Assembly (NCBI GenBank): GCA_015680685.1
Contig: MNCI01036718.1
Location: forward strand, 62,826 to 126,825
DNA from: Gnetum montanum
Lineage: Eukaryota; Streptophyta; Gnetopsida; Gnetales; Gnetaceae
Direction of reading: 5' to 3'
DNA: 64,000 bases
The position numbers and the translations under genes were made by a program. The notes beneath the pieces were generated by a model, which worked only from the letters and a program-made list of their open reading frames with translations, did no database searches and had not been told where the DNA came from. Each line of letters begins with the position of its first letter. Positions within the stretch are counted from its first letter, which is position 1. Positions 12,018-24,959 of this stretch are shown one piece after another.

Positions 12018-14250
12018 TACCCCCACGACTAAATGAAAACTCATCCTTGAGTGAACAAAAGGAGGAACAAGTCCCTTACAAAAATATTGGGAAGGTATGG
12101 GATTATTGATTGACATGCAAATTGACTCAAATGGAATAGATAAATTCTAAGTGCTCGAGTGTATGGATCTATAGTATTTTACAAAATTAGGTGTTCATGA
12201 TAATAGAATTGAACACCCTGGCCAAAACTGACATCCAACTCCTCTGGTAGCTAAAGAGTGAGGGAGAAGATTTAATGATCAAAAGGGGTTCTCTTCACAT
12301 GGTGTTGCTACTTCTTCCTTGGTGAAGATGGTCCCACTTCTAGTCCACACTTCCTAATGCAATCATAACAAAATTGCAGATTAGTGTGCAATGGGCAACG
12401 TATAGTTGTTAGATACCTTGTCTCATTAGTAGTTACACTTGGCTAGGTTGTGATTATGGTGGATTAATTCCTTTAATAGTCTTAGCAGGAAAGCTAAAAA
12501 ATGGGGTGAAATGGATAAGCAGTCCATTATTAAATTTTGAAAAGTCCAAACACAATGAAATATTGAAAGAGGGTTAAAGAGTTCACAACAATAATAAAAA
12601 GATGATTTCATTGAAAAATGTTGTGAAGATGTGCACAATTATATGTCACTGATGGAGCATGCAAAAGGATTTGATTGTGAGAATGTTTAAGGATAAAAAG
12701 CTTAACTAACCCAACCAAAAGGTATGCAAGTGGATCCTCTCCAAAGCAAGTACATGCCTTTTATTACCTTTTCATAACCTTAAACCAAGAAATCCATGGG
12801 CTCCATGGATGATTAATGGTTATAGAAGGCTAAGTATGAAAACTTGAAAGAAATTACCTAAGAATTTTGACACATCAAACCAAGACATTGGTGAACATTG
12901 GTAGTGAGGTGAGACCTATTAAACATAGATGGATGAGAGAGAGAGAGTGTGGAATGGAGTTCTTGATTAACATTACATGAAGTCCCTTGTAAAATTTGTG
13001 GTTAAATTACTAGATAAAATACATCCTTGGTACAAACCAAAACCAACCACGTTTAGTGACTTCGCATTGCTCGTCTAAGACCAATCTACCTCCTTGAGAC
13101 AACAATAGTGCTCCCATAGAAAAACCATTGTTCCTTATTTAAAAAGAAAAGAGAAGCACAAAGTGAGAAAGGGCCCGAGTTAGAGGGAACCTTTAGGCAT
13201 GGATAACATGTCTTTCTAGTCCCATAACTAGTGCTTATGGCTCATTTATTTATCTAAGGGATGTGCTTTGAATTTCCATCATTATTTTTTTTCCTAAAAT
13301 GGAAACCACACCATGCAAAGACTTATTCAACTTCCTATTATTGGTGAACATGGAATAACAAGTATTCCATGAAAACACACATGCACCCAAGTAAGAAGAA
13401 AGGAAGAAAGAGTACCGAGTCCCCTTGAAGTCACACCTTGTTCAAACCTTTGGATCCTTTCCAAGTCTAAAACTACCAAGGTCACAAGTTTGTTAAAGTT
13501 TTATTAATGAAAAAGGAACCTTATACATCCATAACAAGAAAAACCATAGAGTTTGTGGATGGGTGGATGTTGTAGATTCACACTGCCTATTTCATGAAAA
13601 AGAAACCATGTCTGAGTTATCAGTAACAAAATTCAAACCTAGAATCCAGACACCAATAATCAAATAACCAAATAGCACATGCTCACATCAAATAAACCAC
13701 ACTATACCAAATTGGTAATAAGGCATGTTATTATTAAAACACAATAAGAAAATTATACCAAAATAAAAAAAATTATACAAGAAATTGTAAAATAGTTAAG
13801 AAAAATAAAACATACTAACAATGTTGTAAAACAAAAATTAGAAAAAATTAATAATGTAAAAAAAAGTGTAAGATGAAGAATGCAAAAAATAAAAAATTGT
13901 AAAAATAACAAGGTGTAAAACAAAAACATGTAAAACAAAAAAAATGAAAAATTGAGGAGCCACTTATATAGTTAGCATGGATGGCCATCTCCCTTGCAAC
14001 TAAGTTGAAAGGAGGAGATTCAAAAGATTGAGCATGTTTGTTCATCTAATGAGGCATTTTTTGCACTCGTTTGGTTAGATTCGTGAAAGGGTTTGAGTTG
14101 TTGTGTGTTGAGTAAATGCTTCTTTTCTTGGCTCTCACATTTGTAGATCAACATGTCCCTAATGAGAAAAGTTTCATAAATGATATAAGGTCCTTTCCAC
14201 AATGTCTAGAACTTATTTTGTTTAGGTATGTGTGTGGGGTTCCAACAGAG
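12018..14250 (-). mobile_element. A2 3' internal region (non-pol)
   Basis: Minus-strand sequence that still matches the A1/A3 3' internal region in patches: the gcgaagtcact word near 13060, the ttgaagtcacacc word near 13425, and the block at 13960-14010 that matches 34985-35050 of A3. A long run of A-rich sequence at 13735-13945 corresponds to the T-rich stretch of A3 at 35060-35210. No intact frame is supported. Confidence 0.65.
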
Positions 14251-15330
14251 GACCTTATTCCCTAGTTAAAATTTGACTTTCCTAATTCTAAGGTCATGGC
14301 ATGTTTTGTTAAATGCTTTATGCAACTCATTAGATGATAGGGCCACCAATCAATTTTTTTCTAGCAAGTTGAGATTCATTAATCTTTTTTTTTTTTGTGC
14401 TAGACTTAAGTCAAGGTCAAGGTCACAGGTTGTTGAAAGTGTACAAAGCTCAAATTGAATAGGAAGAGTTGGTAATTTTCTATACACCAGCTCATAGGGA
14501 GAGTAGCCTATGGGGAGTTTCCATGTTGAGAAGTAGGCTCAAAGGGCATCATTGAGTTTTATGCTCTAGTCTCTCCTATATTTTCTAACTATTCTTATTA
14601 AGATCTTAGTGATTTTCCTCTTTGTGATCTCAGGTTGGCCATTAGCTTGGGGGTGGTAGGGTGTTGTTAGTTGATGTTCAACCCCTAAGCGTTGCATAAT
14701 ATTTCAAAAGGTGGTGTCTATATAGTGGGTTCCATTATCAAAAACTAATGCATGTGGAACACCAAGCCTATTTACAACATTCTATTATACAAATCAAGAA
14801 ATAGTAGAAAATGCATAGTTTGTGACAGTTATTGCTTCTACCCATTTCATACAATAGTCAATAACAACTATCATGTACACCTTTCCATTTGACATGGGCA
14901 TGATGGGTTCAATAAAGTCAATGCCCCATATGTTAAAGGATTCTAGTGGTTGAATCCACTACTGAGGTCTCTTCATTCAAGCAGTCATTCCACCATCTTG
15001 TTGGTAGCATTCACAAGAGTAGACAAATTGGTGATCATCCTTGAAAATTGTTGGCCAATAATACCCTTCCATCAAGATTTTAATGATTGTGCATGTCCTA
15101 GCATAGTGGTCCCCACAAGGGCCCTCATGAGCATCCTAGAGAATGTGCAGTTGATCATCATTAGGGACATACCAACAAACCAAGCCACTGACGCACACCT
15201 TGTAAAGGTGCCCATTGATCTCCATGAAGCATTTCATCTAGTGAAGAAACTATTGTTTCCTTTGATGGTCCAACCCTTGCAACATCCCTTGAGTGAGAAG
15301 ATAGGTGAGAGTGCCATTGTACCATTTAGG
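14250..15330 (-). pseudogene. Ty3/gypsy integrase remnant (A2)
   Basis: Minus-strand translation gives, in order, a degenerate zinc-finger lead-in with QDAHEGPCGDH (about 15115-15147), then WGIDFIEPIMP (about 14890-14925) carrying the first catalytic Asp, and ALVFDNGTH (about 14731-14757) carrying the second. These are hallmarks of the gypsy integrase core, which inserts the cDNA into host DNA. Stops and frameshifts break the frame throughout, so no integrase is made. The order relative to RNase H and RT is normal for gypsy. An open plus-strand frame across 14950-15396 is an antisense shadow. Lineage assignment to Athila/Tat rests on the domain wording and the primer-binding-site type of the family. 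Confidence 0.85.
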
Positions 15331-15423
15331 CTTAGTGGGAATTTGTTTAGTTATAGCCTTGTCAAAGATGATTTCATCAGGAAAAAAATCAGATAGTGGG
15401 CTTTCCTCCTCTTTATTATTCCA

Positions 15424-16574
15424 TCACAACCGAGAAAAGTGATCAGTGACCACATTCTTAGTTCCCTTTCGATCTAACATTGTAAGATCAAATTCTTGTA
15501 GGATCACCAACCACCATATGACATGGGGGCTCACCATTGGCTTATTCATGAGGAAGTAATTTGCACTATAGTCCATATACACAAACACTTTGTATCCAAG
15601 TACATAGTGCCTAAAATTCTCTAGAGCAAGCACCACTACCATCAATTCTTTTTCTGTGGTGGTGTAGTTTAGTTGTACACCTAGAATGCTTTAGCTTTCA
15701 TAGTGGATATAATATGGATGTTTCTTATTGTCCAACTACGTAAGCATAGGCCCCAAAGAATAATTTTATGCATCCTTCATAATGTGAAATGGTCTAAACT
15801 AGTTAGGTGCCTATAGAATTGGAGTTTGTAAAAGCTTATGCTTGAGACTTTGGCATGCCTTTTTGCATTCTTTGGTCTAAATGAAGGGAGCATCTTTCTT
15901 TGTTAGCTCAACCAACAGTTCACAACCTTAGAAAAATTCTCTATGAATTTCTAGTAGTAGGTAGTATGTCCAAGGAATGATCAAACATCTTTGATGGTTT
16001 TTAATTGGCAAGTGATTCCTTGGATAACTCTTCTTGGGGTCTAACTTAATCTCTACTTGTTAGATTATATGTCCTAATAAAATGTCCTTTTGGAGCATCA
16101 AATAACTCTTTTGCCAATTGAGCCATAGGTTTGTTTCCACACATATTTTAAGTACTTAAGGTAGTCTATGGTTTACTCAAATGTAGCTCCATAGGTGGAG
16201 AAGTCATCCATGAAGACTTCCATCTTGGTACCTATTTTTTGTTGGAATATACTTAAGACTAGGCGTTGGAATGTAGTAAGGGCATTGCACAAGCCAAATA
16301 GAATCTTTTGATACACAAAAGTCCCCCAGATACTCATGAATGTTGTTTGGGCCTAGTCATCTAGCGTGATTTGGATTTGAGTATAGCCACTATAGCCATC
16401 TAGAAAACTATAATAGCAATGCCCAGATATGGTGTCCAACACATGATCAATGAATGAAAATGGAAAATGATCCTTGAATGTTTCCATATTCAAGAGCCAA
16501 AAATTGATGTAGATCCACCCCTTGTCATCTTTCTTTGGCACAATCACAAGTGGGCTAACCCATTTACCATCCAC
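15424..16574 (-). pseudogene. Ty3/gypsy reverse transcriptase-RNase H remnant (A2)
   Basis: RT begins near 16570 with KWVSPLVIVPKKDD and continues with FPFSFIDHVLD and YYSFLDGYSGYTQI. The catalytic YxDD-type motif survives as VFMDDFS at about 16196-16221. RNase H is the 73-codon frame at 15424-15645, with FRHYVLGYKVFVYMDYSA, LQEFDLTMLDRKGTKNVV and a terminal FSRL. Together they would copy element RNA into cDNA. Stops and frameshifts separate the two domains. Wording such as DHFP, FIDHVLD and DGYSGY is typical of the Athila/Tat branch. This is the best-preserved RT of family A in the window; A3 has lost the domain altogether. Confidence 0.9.
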
Positions 16575-17477
16575 AATGGAATAGATAGACCCTACATTGA
16601 GGAGTTGTTTGATTTCCTCTTTGGCAATCTACTTTAATTTGGGCTTTAACCACCGCTATGGCTACCATGCCAGTAGATAGAGTTTTTAACTCAAGGAGCT
16701 CTTGTTTATACTGTTTAGGAATTTCCAACTCTCCCAAATAGGTATCATCATTTGCATTATCAAAGAGTTGGTGGTGAACTTCTTCTAGTTCATTCATGCA
16801 TGTGACATAAGCACATGCCAGGCTCTTAGTAAGTTCCATGCACATTGTGCTACTTTTAGGATCAATGGTCAACCACTGGTTGCCCTCTTATTTTGTGGTT
16901 GTTGCATACAGACACCTTTGAATATCTACTTCATGTGCATACTCCCTACATGTAGAAATAGATGTTCATTTCATGGACCAAAGTTTTTGCATGCAATTAC
17001 ACCTTGTATCATTATATGTGATGCATGGAACTTTCTTCTTCTCAATATTTTTCAATGCATTTTCATTAGATATCTCTAGAGAAAGATCTTTGATGCCCAT
17101 TTTTGCATCAACAATGCTTAACCATGTCCTTCCCATAATGATTAGAAAGTCCCCATTAAAGTTCTCAACCTTGATTACTAGGAAATCAGCAAGATAGGAC
17201 CACCCTAGACAATGGTCATAATGTCTTCTAGTAGTCCTAATGGAATAGTAATGGATTGGTCTACCAATTCTAATCAAATATTTCTCTTCTTGAGAGGTGG
17301 TAGGTTCCCAGTAGTATACATCTCATGAGAAATCAAGTTCAGACCAAAACCTAAATTAAGAAGAGATTTACATGGTTCATTCCTAGAAATCTATAAATAG
17401 ATAAGAGGACTCCCAGGATTAGCTAATTTCGTAGGAAGTTTGCTAGCCTAGATCAAAGCAGATACAACATGAGTAAG
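16564..17477 (-). pseudogene. Family-A aspartic protease region and linker to RT (A2)
   Basis: Minus-strand reading gives the retropepsin core SLLNLGFGLNLISHEMY near 17320-17366, then GWSYLADFLVIKVENFNGDF, IIMGRTWLS and LSLEISNEN (16966-17277), followed by the linker to RT (16564-16872). The 'I(M/L)GR.WL' motif is the usual C-terminal signature of gypsy proteases. The catalytic D(S/T)G position reads Asn (codon 17355-17357, ATT on the plus strand). A3 and D show the same Asn. The frame is interrupted. Confidence 0.8.
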
Positions 17478-17599
17478 CATAATTGTATGGATTCTTCTTG
17501 GTATTTGGTTTGAAGGAGACTTGAATGGATTAGATGTAGAGGAAGATGGAGAAGAAAGATTGCTAATAGCAAGTGTATGTGAGGGTTTAGGTGGGTTTT

Positions 17600-19991
17600 T
17601 GGGTCAGAAAAAAGATATTTTTTATGATCTAGTGTCTAAAACACTTAGTTGAAAAACTGGTTATAAATTGATAGCCCTAGTAGCATTGTGTTGCTATGGT
17701 TGGGCTAGAAGTTCACCCTACATAGATGGAGCAAGTAGTAGTTATGTTAAGAATGGAGGATTAGGTGCAGGAATAGGAGGAGGATAAGGATAAAAAGTGG
17801 TATCTCTCCTTGAATGTGGAGAATGGGTTTGATAATATTTGGTAGGGTAGTGGTGATGTTCGAAAGAAGAAACATGACTGGAAGAGTCACATGGAGACAA
17901 GGGTTGCTAAATGTAATACCCATATGGATCTAGTTATCTATAAGGGTACTACTACCTTGGTGTTAGCAGCACCCATGACTATGGATGCTACCATTGTTGA
18001 TACTACTCATACAGTTGCAATGGAGTTCCACTTGGATAATATTGTTATTGTGGATGGAACTACCTAGGATTCCCTTGAGGATAATGTAATCTTCTAGGTG
18101 GTTGTCTTTTTGGTAGTCATGGATTTAGAGCATACACAACAGATTTCTGTAAGTGACATGATGGGGCAACATCCCTTAGGATGTTCATATTATTATATTT
18201 CACATATACCATCATCATCTGATTTAATTTCTGTAATGTCCTCTAGTGCAAAAATTTTATCTTTACTCCTCTAATTGGCACGTTCATCTTCCTTTTACTC
18301 CCTGCAGTCACGATCACTACTTTGTTCTTTGAACTCTTTAACAATTTTCACGATAACTTCAAATCTTCTATCCATAGAGTCCCATAATTAATCTACCTTA
18401 CTTAAAATTTTAGAGGTAAAATCTTGAATCAGCAAGGTTTTATGGTTCACCACCTCATCAAGTGATGATTCCTCCTCACTATCACAAAATCAAACCTCTC
18501 TCTTGCGAATGGAAGGATCATGGTTGTATTCTTCTATACTTTCATGTTTTCTTAATTCTCCTTCTTCTTTTGCTACCTACTCAATCAACCTTTGGATTTG
18601 ATGGGCTCTTAACACTAAAAATTGCCCTTGGGCATAGACTCTAAGAGTTCTCCTTATTTTTGATCGAAGCCCATTTATGATATGGTGAAGTTGCTTCTAT
18701 TGAGAATAACCATGGCTAGGACATCTATGCAATAAGGAATAGTATTGGCCCATGGCCAAATTTAGGGCTTCATATGTTCCTTGTTTCCATCCTTGGATCT
18801 ACCTCCTTAAGTTTGACACTTAGGACTATGTTTGATATTTGTCATTGAATAGTTTGAGAAATTCACTCCATTGTCTGATGGATTTTGGTTCTAAAGATAG
18901 GTACTATCTTTCTACTTCTTTAATGAGTGTCCTAGAAAACAACTTAAGCTTTTACCATTTATTTTCTATATTTTTCAAGACATAGATATCATGGAAAGCC
19001 TAAAGATAATTTTGGAAATATAATTTATATTCCCCTTTGAACCTAGGGATATTATTCATATCTAGCCTCTTGATCTAACTATCCTTATGTGCCTTGTAGG
19101 AATTTTCACCACCTTTGCAATGTTTAGCATGCTCTAGGTAGTGAGCAAAGGCTCATTGTAGCCATTAACTTGGTGCCTATGATGCCCTTTACTAACCCTT
19201 CATTTGTGATGATGGGCCTCTCTTGAATGCCCATGCCTTGGGTCTTGACTTGCTTAACAGTCCCTATGATCATCTCAATATTTTTGATCACCTCCATCAT
19301 GATCACATCCCCTATGGTTGCATTTAGAGCTAGAAGAGGAAGAAGATGATGAAAAAGGTGAAGAGGAAGGAGGACTAGCATCATCACGATGCCTACCACC
19401 CCCTCTTCGGTGGTTGTAGCCATGATCTCACTACTTTTCCACATCCTTGTCATGACTCTTCTAGTCGGATTCCCCTTTACTATGGGATTCATTCTTACTA
19501 GAACTAGGATTATGGATCATGAATTGCAAGTTTTGGTTTTGACCTCCTTCACCAAAGCCAAAGAGAGGAGTCTCTCTAAATGAAAAACCCCAAAGAGAGT
19601 TCCCCACCATCTTTTTGGTACATTATGAATGAAAAATCATTAGGCCACTTCCACTTCATAGATTCATAGTGCTACAGTAGCTGTTAATCCCTTAGACATT
19701 GTGCATTAGTGGGATGATAATCCTTGGTGTCACTATCCTACACAACATATTCAGCATGAAGCCAACTACATAAGAGTTTATTGGAGCATCACAAGGATGG
19801 ATTGATCAAGTGACAATATAATGTTTCCCTCCATGTCTCACCACCACAGTAGTTCATCCTAGTGTAGGATGAAGGTGAAATTGGGTACATACTCATCAAG
19901 ATGAGCATATACCACTCTATATTGTTGGAGCACCTTTTGATTTACTCTATTAGACTTGGATGGAGAACTACTCCTATGAGAAGAAGACATC
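17600..19991 (-). pseudogene. Family-A gag remnant (A2)
   Basis: Gag starts at MSSS near 19991, matching the MSSSSS start of A3 at 31671; the next residues YRVVYAHLDEYVPNF parallel A3 (YRVVYTHPDEYIPNF). The capsid-like part around 18640-18960 reads SWYRYLSLEPK, then LLHRCPSHGYSQ and EEGELRKHESIEEYNHDPS, parallel to A3. A Pro/Gln/Tyr-rich tail spans 17890-18110, and the conserved EHPKGCCPIM motif lies at about 18155-18190. No CCHC zinc knuckle was found. Many stops and frameshifts are present. An intact product would form the virus-like particle shell. Confidence 0.8.
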
Positions 19992-20865
19992 TTATGTTAG
20001 AAAGTAAGAAATGTAGTGTGCTTTCTTAGACTTCCTCTAGTACTTCCTCTAGTATAACTCAAAATATTCACAATAACTTTTGTATTCTTTCAAAAGAAGA
20101 AAAAATTTAATTCTTATATTTATCTTTATAATAGTCATGTTATATTAGTTGTTATGATTCACTAGTTCTAAAATTAATAAACATAGGGAAAGTATAATTA
20201 AACTTATTTATTTTGATCATAACCATTCCTTTCTTAGTTTTATTTTCCTACATATGAAAGAATTAGTACATATAATCAATTGCACATTCTCAAAAAATTC
20301 AATTTAATGATATTTCAAAAAAAAAACCTTAAAATTATTTTATTTTTCCTTATGAAAGTTTTTTTGTAAATAATCTTTGTACCATGGAGTGTTGATGTTT
20401 TTCTTTCTTGCTCATCCATCAATAGAGGGCAATGTTGCACCTACTTTTTCAATTCCATAATGACTACAACAATTATGGTTTTGGTGTTATCTCATCTAAG
20501 TTTGATTATCAAAATGGCCTAAAATGGTATCATACAACATATTTCCAACCTCTAGGGATCTCTAGAAATTATCCTAGCTCATAACCCAACATATGGACAT
20601 TAGTTTCAATGATCTTGGAAAATTAAAGAAATAAAAATTTTTTGAAGTATTTGCATCAACATCAACTCTAAACAACCATATGTTGACCTTGTCGTATGTC
20701 AAACCCTTGAAAAATGGAGAATTTTCTAGTATTCTTATGAGGTATTGTAGGTCTAAGAAAGGTGAATAAAGTATATAAGGAGACCAATACACCAACATGA
20801 ATTGATAATCTAGAATATTGAAGTCCAATAAGAAAATTCAAAGATTTGGAGGAAATCACAAGAAT
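19992..20865. other. Non-coding sequence between A2 and the copia element
   Basis: No primer binding site or LTR for A2 is found upstream of its gag, so A2 is truncated at its 5' side or carries an unrelated long leader. The sequence is AT-rich with short frames that match nothing known. Confidence 0.5.
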
Positions 20866-21130
20866 TCAAGATGTCTCAATTCCAAAGAAGACATCCTAAA
20901 TACTTACAAGATGTCTCATTCTGTTGCAAGACATCTTTGCTAAGAAGTTTTGGTCTCAAGCAAGACATCTCTACAAAACAAAAGATGTCTCATGTTAAGG
21001 CAAGATGTCTCAACCAAGATATCTTGGATTAGGTCAAGATATCTCAGGACAAATAAAGATATCTCACTTGTAAGATGGAGAACATAGTAAGATGTCTCAA
21101 GCTCATGGAAGATGTCTCAACTAGATATTT
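20866..21130. promoter_or_regulatory. Array of agatgtctca words upstream of the copia TATA box
   Basis: At least ten copies of aagatgtctca or the variant aagatatctca occur in about 260 bp (for example near 20868, 20909, 20981, 21002, 21040, 21056, 21089, 21109), together with inverted forms agacatct (20890, 20929, 20963). Position just upstream of the TATA box suggests a U3 enhancer or protein-binding array. This is inference from layout only. Confidence 0.6.
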
Positions 21131-21666
21131 TTAGGCATTATATGTATTCCTTTGGACATATGATGTTAAAAAGGCTATAAAAGAGAGTAATATCTTTTTG
21201 GGAATAGTAAGCACTATTCATGTGATCAAGTAATCATTGTATACATCCTTTGAGAATTTTTGTACTTCATTTCTCTATCATCTATTGAATTATTTGTTAT
21301 TTTGAGCCAGAAAGCAAGAAATCCAAAGCTTAGTTCATTTTCTTTCTTGATCTTTCTGTCTCTCATTATAAGCCCTAAGGGGTTGGATGTGCTTCTTGAG
21401 AGAAGGCATTTTTTGAACTTGTTAGGACCTTAAGGAGTTGGGTGTGTTTATAAGAGAAAATACCCCTAGCAAAGCTCAAGACTTTGTAAAGATTGTGGTA
21501 TTCTTAAAATCACATTTTTAAGGAACAAATTCTAGAGGTATGTCAGGATTCTACCCTCCGGGTGTGGATGTACTGAAATTGGGCAACCATGTACATCTAT
21601 TATGCAAAAATTTGATTTTATTAACTAGAACTTATTCAATCCTCCTTCTAAGTTATTGATCCTCAA
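20866..21666 (+). mobile_element. Copia element 5' LTR
   Basis: Assigned as an LTR because it lies directly upstream of an initiator-Met-type primer binding site and the copia gag, and has a promoter layout: a dense array of short words (20866-21130), then TATA box ctataaaaga at 21176, then about 480 bp of transcribed leader. The exact 5' start is not clear. No matching 3' LTR was found after the pol end at 26385, so the element is truncated or its 3' LTR has diverged beyond recognition by eye. Confidence 0.65.
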
Positions 21667-21667
21667 G

Positions 21668-21681
21668 TGGTATTAGATACC
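21668..21681 (+). promoter_or_regulatory. Primer binding site of the copia element (initiator-Met type)
   Basis: tggtattagatacc matches the start of the common plant copia site TGGTATCAGAGC at most positions and lies a few bases after the LTR end. Confidence 0.7.
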
Positions 21682-21691
21682 TAGTATTCCC

Positions 21692-23063
21692 ATGTTAACC
21701 ATAATAAATCAAGAGAGGATTATGAAGGGAACATCTTACAATAAGCCATTAATGTTCAATGGGACTTCACATACTGGAAAGAAAAAATGCAAGGATTCTT
21801 TGAGTCCATGGAATTTTAAGTATGAAAATTCATCATGGAAGGACATACTCATCCCATCGACAACTCAACAAGCACTGAACTACCAAGATATAAGTGGTTT
21901 GATCATGATAAAATTAATTTTATGTTTGATTCAAAGGCTAAGAACTTTCTCTATTGTGTTCTTAGCAAACCTAAATTTAATAGAATAGATGGATGTAAAA
22001 CTGCCAAAGAAATTTGGAAAGTTTTGGAGATCACTTATGAGGAAACCTCATTGGTAAAGTAATCCAAACTCCTAGTCTTGCAATTTGAATATGATAATTT
22101 AAAAATGAAAGAAGGTAAAAGAATAAAAGATTATTTCTCTAGGGCTAATGATCTTGTAGTAGCTATTAGAGGTACAAATAAAGAGTTATGTGAGAGTGAA
22201 GTCATCATTAAAATGATTAGAATCCTACTCCTTGAATTTAAACCAAAAATAACTACCATGAAAGAAATTAGGGGTTTCTTCATAATCAAATTTTAGGGTA
22301 CATAAAATTACAAAGTGTACTTGTAGCATGTAAAATGAATCTCATTAATGAAGGTGCTATCAAGGAGGAACCGATTACTCTTAAAATCTCTTTAAAAGAA
22401 AAGGAGATGTTGGATTATGATGTAAACAATAATGATGAACTAGCTCTACTAACAAGAAGATAAAAAGGCTTTTAACAAAGAAATGAAAAAGCTTCAATTA
22501 GTTGAAAAGAAAAGGTAAAATAAAAAGTAAGAAATCCAAAATTTCTAATCTTGATATCTCTTCTATAGAATGCTGGATATGTGATGGAAGAGTCCATATG
22601 GCCTCTAAATGTCCTAGTGCTTACAAGTTACAAAAGAAAGAGCCTATTGAAGAAAGGAGAACAAGTAACCTATATGAGTTGTGATGATGAAGAAGAAACA
22701 AATGTTATTCCCTAAGATTCACATCTTCTATGCATAACTTTGGTAAATCAAAAAACCATCGATGATATAATCAATGGTAATGAAACTAAAGAAGATGAGA
22801 ATACATTGGAAGAAAGATATGAGTTACTTTGTAGTGAGATCATTTTCTTTGAAAATTTATACATCAAAATAAAACAAAATTTACATAGTAAGGAAGTAGA
22901 AATAGTTGAACTTTATACTGAATGCTCTAATATTAATAAAGAAAACTTAGACCTGAAGGCTAAGGTTCAAAAGCTAACAATGTCTCTTGAGCAAATTAAC
23001 AAGGAATTGTTAGATATAAAACTTAACAATGAAAAAATTACTAAAAATAAAGATATGGCTTAA
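21692..23063 (+). pseudogene. Ty1/copia gag with CCHC zinc knuckle and coiled coil
   Basis: Frameshifted gag: MLTIINQERIMKGTSYNKPL at the start, then a capsid-like region with CKTAKEIWKVLEITYEET (about 21993-22046) and LKMKEGKRIKDYFSRANDLV (22098-22157). A perfect CX2CX4HX4C zinc knuckle CWICDGRVHMASKC lies at 22571-22612. Downstream, 22740-23063 is an open frame rich in Glu, Lys, Leu and Asn with heptad-like spacing, likely a coiled coil, as in copia elements with long gag tails (Maximus/SIRE-like; tentative). Several stops and frame changes break the protein. Its role would be packaging of element RNA into cytoplasmic particles. Confidence 0.85.
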
Positions 23064-23329
23064 GATATAAATCCAATACTTCCTTAGATCTAATGATCAT
23101 TAGGTCTAATAGACAAGAGGAAATACTTACTTAGGTTTGATATCTAGCTAAAATGAGTAAAATGGTTTGTTTCTATTGTTGTAAAACTAGACATATTCAG
23201 TATTTTTGTTATTTATGATTGAAACACTATAATTGGTATTTTCCAAAATAACTCATAATATGTATGTTGTAGGAAAGAAATGTTTGGAGACCTATGGAGA
23301 AAAAGTCTGAAAAAGAAATGCTTGCTCAA

Positions 23330-24556
23330 GTTGCTTTCTCTACTATTAAAAGGAGCACATGGTATATTGATAGTGGATGTTTTGGAAATATACCACATGA
23401 TAAATCTCAATTCATAATTTTTAGAACAAAACTTTGAAACAACCACCTTTGGAGATTATGTAAATGCTTAAATTAAAGGTATTGGTACTATTGAAGGTAA
23501 GGATCAATCTTCTATTAAAAAAGTATTTTATGTTCAAGGTCTTAAACATAATATTGTTAGTGTAAGTCATCTTTGTGATTTAAAATTTGATGTTATCCTT
23601 TCCAAGGTTTTATGTAGAGTAGGAGATCCTTACTCTAGAAAAGTTATTATAGAAGGAAATAGAAAAGAAAATATTTATACTACTATTTTGGAAGATGTTT
23701 CTAACCTTGAATCCAAATGCTTAATTAGCAATATAGGTGATGTTCATATTTGGCATAGAAAACTAGTTCACATTAACAAAAACATTCTTCAATCCTTTAT
23801 TTCTAAAGATATGGTTTAGGGATTGCCCAAACCAAAGTATTTTTCCATAAATACTTGTGATGCTTGTCAAAAAAGAAACCAAATATAGGTAAGGTTTGGT
23901 AAGAAAAATTACATCTCCACCTCACATCCTTTAGAATTACTTCATATGGACTTGTTTTATCCTTATCAAACTCTTAGTAGGGGAAAGAAAAAAAATTATC
24001 TAACCATTATTTTACATACGTTGCTTTTTTATATTACAAAGATGAAGCTTTTGAGCATTTTATGAGAATTTGTAACTAGATACAGAATGAAAATGGATAT
24101 GCTATCAAAACTATTAGAAGTGTCGATAGAGGAGAATTCATGAACATAAAATTTGAAAAATATTGTTAGTTAAATGGTATTCTTCATCAATTTTTTGCAC
24201 CCAAGACTCCTCAACAAAATGGAGTAGCAAAACAAAAAAACATGATTATGAATGAAATGGGTAGAACCATTTTGAATAACAAAAACATTTCATATCACTT
24301 TTGGGCTAATGCTATCAATACAATATGCTACATCTCCAACAAAGTTATGATAAGAAGATTCACCACTAAAAATCCATGTGAACTTTGGATAGGTAGAAAA
24401 CCTTCAATTAGTTACTTTCATGTTTTTAGTGCTAAATTCTATACTTTGAATGAAAAATATGCTTTGAGAAAGTTTAATCCCAAAGCTGATGATGAAATTT
24501 TGCTAGGATACTCTATAGTTAGTAGGGCATATAGGGTGTTCAACAAAAGATCTTAG
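23330..24556 (+). pseudogene. Copia protease, GAG-pre-integrase and integrase remnant
   Basis: Protease is marked by STWYIDSGCFGNIPHDKSQF (about 23347-23410) with the DSG active site intact. The GAG-pre-integrase region has VHIWHRKLVHINKNIL and CDACQKRNQI (about 23743-23887). The integrase core starts with HPLELLHMDLF (23928), contains GEFMN and FFAPKTPQQNGVAKQKN (about 24130-24240), and the frame 24242-24556 covers the ANAINTICYISNKV to RKPSISYFHVFSAKFY part, ending near LGYS. The order protease-integrase before RT is diagnostic of copia rather than gypsy. Stops and frameshifts inactivate it. Confidence 0.9.
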
Positions 24557-24959
24557 ACTATGGAGAAAAATATTAATGTGAAAATAGATGATATTAATGA
24601 GTGTGGTTCAAATTTACACATTAATGATGAAGAGATTTCAATTTAGAAAATCTCTAACACTTCCCATATAGAAATTGAAAAAGATCCTAAAATAGAAAGT
24701 GAACATGAAGATGCTACTCCAACTCAGCTCAAAATGCCTAAACTTTGAAGATCACATTCCCTTAATGATGTTATAGAATAAGTAGAAGAGCGAATAAAAA
24801 CTAGGAGTTAAACAAAAGAGATGTATGCATATGCTACCTATCTTTCCCAAATTAAGCCCAAAAACTTTAGAGAGGCAAAAAAAGAAGGATGGATGGATTT
24901 TAGCCATGCAAGAAGAGTTAAATCAATTTATCAAAAATGATGTTTTGGAACTTACTTCT

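Noticed and set aside
14950-15396. 148-codon plus-strand open frame
   Set aside because: It is antisense to the A2 integrase, whose minus-strand reading shows recognisable integrase residues.
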